A DNA stretch of 8,198 nt from Candidatus Pacebacteria bacterium CG10_big_fil_rev_8_21_14_0_10_44_11. GTDB taxonomy: Bacteria; Patescibacteriota; Microgenomatia; UBA1400; PJMF01. The stretch spans positions 1 to 8,198 of the forward strand of contig PFDH01000005.1 of the NCBI GenBank assembly GCA_002772705.1. The letters run 5' to 3'. The translations under genes were made by a program, and so were the position numbers. Under the pieces are notes generated by a model that saw nothing but the letters and a program-made list of their open reading frames with translations, ran no database searches and had not been told where the DNA came from. Positions 1 to 4,516 of this stretch are shown in pieces (position 1 is the stretch's first letter; each line of letters opens with the position of its first letter).

Positions 1-1
1 T

Positions 2-616
2 CACCCGGTCAACCAAGGCAAAACAGTTGAAACAGCCCAACTCCCTTATCAGCGCTATCAAGACTCTGAAGACGGTATCTCTCAGCGCCTAATTCCTGGC
101 TTTCCGGGAGCACATTATCAAGCTAACTCCTACGAACACTCAACCGACGGTCATACCTCAGAGGAAAGCTCAGATCGAATCACGCAAGCTAATAAACGGG
201 CTCGAAAAATCCAGACCTATTTTGAACATGATTTTGTCGGACCAAAGATTTACGGAGATCTCGACTCAGCCGAGGTGGTTTTTGTTGCCTGGGGCAGCAC
301 CAAAGGTGCGGTGCTAGCCGCTCAAGAGTTGCTCATGGCCAAAGACAAGACTTCAGCGCTGATTCACTTTACCCACGTCTTTCCTCTTAAAGCCAAGGCA
401 ATCCAGCCGCTGTTTGAAAAAGACAAGCAGTATGTTTTGGTCGAAAATAATCAGTTTGGACAGTTTGGGCAGTTGCTCAGAACCGCCACTGGCATCGATC
501 TAACAGAAAAATTGCTTAAGTACGACGGCCGACCCTTCTACCCAGAAGAAATCGCCGCATTTGTAACCAGAACCCATTCCTTAACCTCCTTTCGTAATGA
601 AAGGCATCAGGTTTGA
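2..616 (+). CDS. korA: 2-oxoacid:ferredoxin oxidoreductase subunit alpha, C-terminal part (5' truncated)
   Basis: This is the alpha (gamma-alpha fused type) subunit of a 2-oxoacid:ferredoxin oxidoreductase, which with the beta subunit converts a 2-oxoacid plus CoA to acyl-CoA, CO2 and reduced ferredoxin in the cytoplasm. The frame is open from base 2, so the true start lies outside; 204 residues are visible, about a third of a usual fused subunit. Visible residues about 29-72 match the family pattern of an R-x-x-P-G segment, then NSYEH, G-H-T-S-E and a KRARK stretch. The last domain begins at the VVFVAWGS strand and carries LVENNQFGQFGQLLR and YDGRPFYPEEI, both typical of KorA ends. It ends in TGA. 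The beta gene follows after 132 bp. The substrate (2-oxoglutarate, pyruvate or a branched-chain oxoacid) cannot be decided from this part. Family assignment is firm. Confidence 0.93.
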   Translation, partial: HPVNQGKTVETAQLPYQRYQDSEDGISQRLIPGFPGAHYQANSYEHSTDGHTSEESSDRITQANKRARKIQTYFEHDFVGPKIYGDLDSAEVVFVAWGSTKGAVLAAQELLMAKDKTSALIHFTHVFPLKAKAIQPLFEKDKQYVLVENNQFGQFGQLLRTATGIDLTEKLLKYDGRPFYPEEIAAFVTRTHSLTSFRNERHQV

Positions 617-618
617 GG

Positions 619-684
619 AAAAAGACGTTTTCTTCTGACGAAAGAGTAGCCAAAGCTACTTCTAGGAAGAAAAAATGTCTCTTT
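619..684 (+). terminator. Long imperfect hairpin between korA and korB, terminator-like
   Basis: Starting 3 nt after the korA stop, bases 619-635 pair with 666-684: an 8-bp run (628-635 with 666-673), a two-base bulge (674-675), then 623-627 with 676-680 including one G-T pair, one mismatch, and AAA/TTT at the base (619-621 with 682-684). A second small hairpin with AGTAGC (645-650) and GCTACT (655-660) sits in the loop. The 3' arm ends in TCTCTTTT. The A-rich 5' side and T-rich 3' side resemble an intrinsic, possibly bidirectional, terminator, but the stem is AT-rich and interrupted. It could also be an mRNA-stabilising or processing element within a korAB transcript. Confidence 0.45.
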
Positions 685-713
685 TACCAAATCCTGGTGA
701 CTTGTAATAGAAT
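684..713 (+). promoter_or_regulatory. Possible promoter for korB
   Basis: TTACCA (684-689) and TAGAAT (708-713) are separated by 18 bp, each a partial match to the sigma-70 consensus. Transcription would begin near 720, giving a leader of about 29 nt before the korB ATG. The only purine-rich stretch, AGGAAA at 721-726, is too far from the ATG to be a normal Shine-Dalgarno site. The -35 box would overlap the 3' end of the preceding hairpin. Evidence is weak. Confidence 0.25.
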
Positions 714-748
714 GAAGGTTAGGAAATGGGTTCTAATAAAAGAAAAAT

Positions 749-1597
749 ATGGCAACAGTTCAAGATTTTAGCGGCTATACTCCCACCTGGTGCTCTGGCT
801 GTGGCAATTGGGGGATTGGCCGAGCGGTAATGAGCTCATTAGTGGAGCAACAGCTTGATCCATCGCAAGTGATGATGATCTTTGACATTGGTTGTTCTGG
901 CAATATGAACGATTTTGTCAACGCCTATGCCATGCACTCACTCCACGGCCGCTCAATCGCCAACGCGGTTGGCGCAAAGTTGGCCAATCACCAGCTGCCA
1001 GTGTTGGTTGTTGGTGGCGATGGCGCCCTGTATGGTGAAGGTGGTAATCACTTTCTGCACGCCTGTCGAGGTAATCACGACATTACGGTGATCGTTCATG
1101 ACAACCGCGTCTACGGCCTAACCAAAGGCCAGGTTTCTCCCAGCGCTGATAAGGGGTATGTTTCAAAAACCACTCCGGCCGGTATCATTGAAGCACCAGT
1201 CCATCCCCTGCTCTTGGCCATTACCCAGGGCGCGACTTTTGTGGCCCAAACCTTTGCCGGCAATCAACTGCACCTGACTCAAACCATCACTGCCGCGATG
1301 CAACATAAAGGCTTTTCAGTGGTGAATGTGCTCCAACCGTGCGTTACCTTCAACAAAGTCAATACCTATGGTTACTACTTCCAAAAAAGTTATCAGTTAA
1401 AAGATCATGATGCGAGCAATTTTGAAGCTGCCTTAAAAGTCGCCGCCAAACCTTTGGTAGAAAAATTCCCACTGGGGGTAATCTATCAAGTTGAGCGGCC
1501 AGCCTATCATCAGCAGTTGCCACAGTTAGCCGAAACAGCTTTGGTCAAACGCACAAAACCGGCCGAGGCCGGTCAGTTTATTGCGGCGTTTACTTGA
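749..1597 (+). CDS. korB: 2-oxoacid:ferredoxin oxidoreductase subunit beta (ThDP-binding)
   Basis: This is the thiamine-diphosphate and iron-sulfur subunit that pairs with the upstream alpha subunit. It has 282 residues, the normal family size. The N-terminus has the C15-x2-C18 motif followed by GNWGIG; with C49 (in DIGCSGN) and C198 (in LQPCVTFN) these fit the four ligands of one [4Fe-4S] cluster. The ThDP/Mg motif is G90-D91-G92 with N119 in HDNRVYGLTKGQVSPS (117-132); YGEGGNHF (95-102) is the family's conserved follow-on. GATFVAQTFAG (161-171) is also typical. The position after GDG is Ala rather than the Asp of the common GDGD form, a variant I expect in bacterial homologues. The ATG at 749 has only an A-rich stretch upstream and no convincing Shine-Dalgarno. 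The gene ends in TGA 2 bp from the convergent membrane-protein gene. Confidence 0.96.
   Translation: MATVQDFSGYTPTWCSGCGNWGIGRAVMSSLVEQQLDPSQVMMIFDIGCSGNMNDFVNAYAMHSLHGRSIANAVGAKLANHQLPVLVVGGDGALYGEGGNHFLHACRGNHDITVIVHDNRVYGLTKGQVSPSADKGYVSKTTPAGIIEAPVHPLLLAITQGATFVAQTFAGNQLHLTQTITAAMQHKGFSVVNVLQPCVTFNKVNTYGYYFQKSYQLKDHDASNFEAALKVAAKPLVEKFPLGVIYQVERPAYHQQLPQLAETALVKRTKPAEAGQFIAAFT
1550..1573 (-). terminator. Intrinsic terminator for the minus-strand membrane-protein gene, inside korB
   Basis: Read on the minus strand, ACCGGC, a CTCG loop and GCCGGT (1573-1558) form a perfect 6-bp GC-rich stem, followed at once by TTTT (1557-1554) and GTGC. It lies about 27 nt beyond the stop of the minus-strand gene at 1600. 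On the plus strand the same hairpin is not followed by a T-run, so it would act only in the minus direction. The sequence also encodes the end of korB (residues about 270-275). The T-run is short, so strength is uncertain. Confidence 0.45.
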
Positions 1598-1599
1598 GA

Positions 1600-1932
1600 T
1601 TACTTCAGGTTGTTTAAAAACGCCGACATCAGACTCACCATCAGGCTAAACAGCAACGCCCACCAGAAAGAAATCACCTCAAAGCCAGGCACCAAGGCCG
1701 ATGCCAATAAAACAATTAAGGTGTTGATCACTAAACTAAATAGCCCCAGAGTCAAAATTGTGATTGGCAAGGTCAAGATCACTAAAATAGGTTTCAAGAT
1801 TACATTCAACAGCCCCAAAACGATTGCCACCACCACGGCCGTGAAGTAGGTTGCCACGTTGACGCCTGGTAAAACGTACGCAGCAGCAAAAATTACTAAG
1901 GCGTTAAGAAGTAACTTCAGCAACACTTTCAT
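1600..1932 (-). CDS. PF04020 'phage holin'-like four-helix membrane protein (YvlD type)
   Basis: This 110-residue protein is almost wholly hydrophobic, with four predicted membrane helices at about 5-21, 28-52, 54-83 and 88-106. The family pattern is plain: NALVIFAAAYVLPGV at the start, VLGLLNVILKPILVILTLPITILTLGL split over helices 2 and 3 with the LKP and LP turns, and VPGFEVISFWWALL before helix 4. PF04020 members are chromosomal proteins of unknown role; the holin name is historical and no lysin or other phage gene is nearby. Its 3' end meets korB tail to tail with 2 bp between the stops. An extended -10 lies 6 nt from the ATG and there is no Shine-Dalgarno, so a leaderless message is likely. 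Family call is strong, function unknown. Confidence 0.92.
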   Translation of the reverse strand: MKVLLKLLLNALVIFAAAYVLPGVNVATYFTAVVVAIVLGLLNVILKPILVILTLPITILTLGLFSLVINTLIVLLASALVPGFEVISFWWALLFSLMVSLMSAFLNNLK

Positions 1933-1938
1933 AGCTTT

Positions 1939-1968
1939 ATACTAGCAAAAGAAGGGTCGACTTGTCTA
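1939..1968 (-). promoter_or_regulatory. Extended -10 promoter for the PF04020 gene, predicted leaderless
   Basis: On the minus strand, TAGACA (1968-1963) is followed after 18 bp by TAGTAT (1944-1939), which is preceded by TGC (1947-1945) to give TGC-TAGTAT, an extended -10. Six bases separate the hexamer from the ATG at 1932, so the expected transcription start falls on the A of the start codon. Confidence 0.55.
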
Positions 1969-2007
1969 CTCAAAATTTTTCTTAACAGTCATTTTATGAG
2001 GAGAGTG

Positions 2008-2061
2008 TCGGGATAGATGAACCCTCGGAATAGTAGATACTCGTCTGTATTCCAATATTGG
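2008..2061. repeat. Direct repeat and palindrome in the divergent spacer
   Basis: TCGGGATAG (2008-2016) and TCGGAATAG (2025-2033) are near-identical 9-mers 17 bp apart. They lie inside a wider inverted pair, GAGTGTC (2003-2009) and GATACTC (2036-2042). Ten bases on, CCAATATTGG (2052-2061) is a perfect 10-bp palindrome. All lie upstream of the predicted -35 at 2079, a position suited to operators or activator sites. Short repeats like these can arise by chance. Confidence 0.3.
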
Positions 2062-2078
2062 TTTTGGTTAAAATAGGA

Positions 2079-2107
2079 TTGGATTGTCAAGGTACTAAAG
2101 GTATACT
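2079..2107 (+). promoter_or_regulatory. Promoter for the GT39-type gene, predicted leaderless
   Basis: TTGGAT (2079-2084) and TATACT (2102-2107) are spaced by 17 bp. Seven bases separate the -10 from the ATG at 2115, so transcription should start at 2114 or 2115. This spacing also argues for the ATG at 2115 rather than the in-frame TTG at 2058, which would lie upstream of the promoter. Confidence 0.5.
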
Positions 2108-2114
2108 AGCCAAG

Positions 2115-3893
2115 ATGATCAAGTTTAGGATGTTGCTTCAGTTTATCAAATTAAACAGTTTTTTATTAACCTTAGCCGCCATTACCCTGTTGGGCGCCCT
2201 CCTCCGTTTCCCTTATCTTGACCAGATTCCACCAGCAATGCTGCAAGACGAGGTCGCCTTGGGCTACAACGCCATCAGTATTGCCCAAACTGGGACTGAT
2301 GAATGGGGTCAACGTTTTCCGATCGTTTTTAGATCATTTGGGGATGACAAACCGCCGGGATTTTTTTACGCCACTTCATTGCTCTATTTACTGATTGGTT
2401 GGCAGCCGGTTTTGCCCCGTTTAACCTCTGCCATCGCCGGTACATTGCTGATCATCGTCGGCAGTTTGTGGATTAAAAAACTATTTAATCCAGAGAAAAG
2501 CGCTAATCAGTTGGCGTTATTCGCCGGTTTGTTACTGGCCATTAGTCCCTGGACAATTCATCTGAGTCGAATGGCTCTAGAATCAAACCTGGCGTTACTG
2601 TTTTTCTTCTGCGGTCTCTACTTCTTTGAGTTTGGTCAAGCTGGCCGGCGTTCACAATCTATTGCAAAGAGTATCGCCGCAGCTCTATTTTTGGCTGCTA
2701 GTACGTACACGTTCCACTCATATCGCTATACCGTTGCACTCTTATTTTTTGGTCTTCTTTTGACGACGTATATTTTCAAAAATTGGCTGAGATCAAAAAT
2801 AACGTATCAAGTCAATCATATTTGGCTAGTTCTAATTATTTCTTCTGTTTTAGCGCTGCCAGGTTTTTTTGGCAGCGGAACAAGTACTCGACTCAGTCAA
2901 ACTTTTCTTCCCTCAACTGCCGCCAGCAAACAGCTTTACACTTTCTATCAAAACAACTGTTACATTACCTTGACAAACCTTGCCCGTCCTCTGTTGCCAC
3001 TGTGCCGGCTTGAATATAACAAGATCATGAACCCTTTAATGATTCTGGGGAGTAGCTATGCTGACCATCTTTCACCTAATTTTGCGTTTTTTTCAGGAGA
3101 TCCGGGGTTTGGCCGAAATCCGACCGCTCTAGGTGAGTTGTATCTGATTTTATTCCCACTCTGGATCATTGGCGGTTACTTTGTTTTGACCCAATATAAA
3201 AAATACTACCCGTTAATTCTTGGGTACTTGATTTCGCTGATTCCGTCTGCTGTTTCTGGCCCAACCCACTCTACCCGACTGAGCGTTCATCTTCCCTTTT
3301 TGATTGCTGTCATTATTTTTGGCTATCAATTTTTGTATTCAAAATCCCACCGATTGGCAATTGCTCTTTGGGTGATGTTATTTGTATTCCTTGGCTACTT
3401 CGTCATGAACTACTCCACGGCAACTTACGCAAACAGTCAAGATTTTCTTGGTCATGGCAAGGAACTGGCAGAGTCAATATATCCATATTTTGAGCAAAAC
3501 TATACCATTTATATGGATGAAGATCTGATCGCCGAGCCTCACATCTATTTTGCTTATTGGAATAGACTTGACCCCGTGGTGTATCACCAACTGCGAGGCG
3601 AATCGCCAGAAGATACCTACGGTTTTTCCCGGCCACTCCAACTGGGAGAAAATCTCCTTTTCCACCAGGCTAATATTAATAAATTAGTTTGCGACCCAAG
3701 CTATACCACCCCAACTCTATTCGTCACCAGACAAGCAATGCTCTTTTCGCCGCAAAAAGTGATCAGAAATAATACCCAAGCCCTTCGATTGGTAGAATTG
3801 TATGAACTAAGTGAAATGAGAAAACAAACTAAAGTTCTGACGGCCTATTGTCTGGAAGATAAGGTTGGCAATCAAACAACCCAGGGGCAATAG
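2115..3893 (+). CDS. Membrane glycosyltransferase, GT39/PMT (ArnT-like) family
   Basis: A polytopic protein of 592 residues from the ATG at 2115. Such enzymes move a sugar from a polyprenyl-phosphate donor to protein, lipid or glycan on the outer face of the membrane. After a first helix (about 13-32) comes the first external loop with PPAMLQDEVALGYNAIS, containing the catalytic-type D45-E46 pair, and then FGDDKPPGFFY with D77-D78. Many helices follow; LSPNFAFFSGDPG near 319-331 resembles a segment common in CPR homologues. From about residue 432 a soluble, probably extracytoplasmic domain of about 160 residues follows, with C526 and C579 as possible disulfide partners. The in-frame TTG at 2058 would add 19 residues but lies before the promoter. 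Donor and acceptor are unknown. Neighbours do not form an operon with it. Confidence 0.88.
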   Translation: MIKFRMLLQFIKLNSFLLTLAAITLLGALLRFPYLDQIPPAMLQDEVALGYNAISIAQTGTDEWGQRFPIVFRSFGDDKPPGFFYATSLLYLLIGWQPVLPRLTSAIAGTLLIIVGSLWIKKLFNPEKSANQLALFAGLLLAISPWTIHLSRMALESNLALLFFFCGLYFFEFGQAGRRSQSIAKSIAAALFLAASTYTFHSYRYTVALLFFGLLLTTYIFKNWLRSKITYQVNHIWLVLIISSVLALPGFFGSGTSTRLSQTFLPSTAASKQLYTFYQNNCYITLTNLARPLLPLCRLEYNKIMNPLMILGSSYADHLSPNFAFFSGDPGFGRNPTALGELYLILFPLWIIGGYFVLTQYKKYYPLILGYLISLIPSAVSGPTHSTRLSVHLPFLIAVIIFGYQFLYSKSHRLAIALWVMLFVFLGYFVMNYSTATYANSQDFLGHGKELAESIYPYFEQNYTIYMDEDLIAEPHIYFAYWNRLDPVVYHQLRGESPEDTYGFSRPLQLGENLLFHQANINKLVCDPSYTTPTLFVTRQAMLFSPQKVIRNNTQALRLVELYELSEMRKQTKVLTAYCLEDKVGNQTTQGQ

Positions 3894-3918
3894 TTTCGTA
3901 CACCAACTAAACTATCCC
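3885..3918. terminator. Inverted repeat between convergent genes, possible weak terminator
   Basis: ATAGTTT (3890-3896) pairs with AAACTAT (3909-3915) around a 12-nt loop, and GGG (3885-3887) with CCC (3916-3918) extends the stem past a two-base bulge. It spans the stop of the GT39 gene and most of the 43-bp convergent gap, where a bidirectional terminator would be expected. Neither side has a T-run, so activity is doubtful. Confidence 0.3.
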
Positions 3919-3936
3919 AATAGCAATCGAAAGCTG

Positions 3937-4272
3937 TCAGGCAGGTTGTAGACGATGAGCTTGTATTCGACTTTCCAAAAAAGGCCTATTTCTTGTGTAC
4001 AAACTAATCAGTACGTAAGCAGTAAAGAACTCGTCGGGATTAAAGATTTTTGCTTGTGTTTCTTTCAACTCATTAGCATAGTCATAATTTAGTCGCTTGT
4101 TAGCCAATAAAGCATTTAACAGCATAAGCCGATAATAGGATTTATTACCTGCCGCCCCCGTACCTCTATCCATATAGTCAGCCAATTTAACCTGTAATAA
4201 CAGTATCCAATCCTCTGGCAGTTCGGTAATGTCAATAGGCGGTAACAAATTATTTTCGGGCGATGGTGGCAT
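3937..4272 (-). CDS. Hypothetical protein, 111 residues
   Basis: I do not recognise this protein. The chosen start is the ATG at 4272, which has AGGGGA 7 nt upstream on the minus strand, the only good Shine-Dalgarno in the window; an in-frame GTG at 4287 would put that site inside the gene. The N-terminus is proline-rich (MPPSPENN, LLPPID). The remainder looks helical and mixed-charge, with repeated Leu and Tyr (YYRLMLLNALLANKRLNYDYANEL) and a second part with FNPDEFFTAYVLISLYTRNRPF. No signal peptide, membrane helix, cysteine or metal motif is seen. A promoter with an extended -10 and its own repeats lies upstream, which supports a real, separately controlled gene. It converges on the GT39 gene and diverges from the GT2 gene. 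Confidence 0.7.
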   Translation of the reverse strand: MPPSPENNLLPPIDITELPEDWILLLQVKLADYMDRGTGAAGNKSYYRLMLLNALLANKRLNYDYANELKETQAKIFNPDEFFTAYVLISLYTRNRPFLESRIQAHRLQPA

Positions 4273-4309
4273 TTCGGTTCCCCTCACATCAAAGGCTCAC
4301 GTCAAAAGC

Positions 4310-4337
4310 ACTACATTCTGTAGTCTGTAGTATATCA
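4310..4337 (-). promoter_or_regulatory. Extended -10 promoter with overlapping repeats for the 111-residue gene
   Basis: On the minus strand, TGA-TATACT (4337-4329) matches an extended -10; no good -35 is seen. The predicted start is near 4322, giving a leader of about 50 nt. Overlapping the -10 and start site is a tandem repeat, CTGTAGT at 4318-4324 and 4325-4331 on the plus strand, and an inverted repeat ACTACA (4310-4315) with TGTAGT (4319-4324). An inverted CTACAG recurs at 4377-4382. This position suits a repressor operator or a 5' hairpin on the mRNA. Confidence 0.45.
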
Positions 4338-4449
4338 GATAGAACACATTTCTTGTTCGCTTGAGTTTTTTCGCTTCTACAGTTCTTGTAAGTTTTTAAT
4401 GTTATCCTCTCGATAAAGGCGCAACTGAACACCGATCTAGAAATTAAGC

Positions 4450-4477
4450 TTTACTTATTTATTACTTATCCTATAAT
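4450..4477 (+). promoter_or_regulatory. Promoter for the GT2 synthase gene
   Basis: TTTACT (4450-4455) and a consensus TATAAT (4472-4477) are spaced by 16 bp. The predicted start is near 4484, giving a 33-nt leader to the ATG at 4517. No Shine-Dalgarno is present in that leader. A second -10-like TAGAAT (4497-4502) would shorten the leader to about 8 nt but lacks a -35. Confidence 0.5.
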
Positions 4478-4516
4478 ACTGTTTTTGCTCAGCCTCTAGA
4501 ATATCTCTACGGTACT

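Noticed and set aside
614..616. UGA recoded as glycine (Gracilibacteria/Absconditabacteria code)
   Set aside because: TGA ends korA, korB and the 111-residue gene at sensible points, and no recognised gene has an in-frame TGA.
1610..1849. Plus-strand 79-codon frame opposite the PF04020 gene
   Set aside because: It is antisense to a clearly recognised membrane protein and encodes a Lys/Thr-rich sequence with no family likeness.
1600..1932. Phage holin as evidence of a prophage
   Set aside because: PF04020 members are widespread chromosomal membrane proteins; no lysin, terminase, capsid or integrase gene is present in the window.
2058..2114. In-frame TTG at 2058 as start of the GT39-type gene
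   Set aside because: It lies upstream of the best promoter (-10 at 2102-2107), falls within a palindrome, and adds 19 residues that are polar and unlike the family's N-terminus; the ATG at 2115 precedes a normal first helix.
2783..3013. Plus-strand frame of 76 codons inside the GT39-type gene
   Set aside because: It overlaps the real gene in another frame; its product has low-quality composition and no motif.
4273..4287. GTG at 4287 as start of the 111-residue protein
   Set aside because: The Shine-Dalgarno AGGGGA would then be inside the gene; it is ideally spaced for the ATG at 4272.
4342..4358. GAACA-N7-TGTTC as an SOS (LexA) box
   Set aside because: The spacing does not match Gram-positive or proteobacterial LexA sites as I know them; kept only as a possible unnamed inverted repeat.
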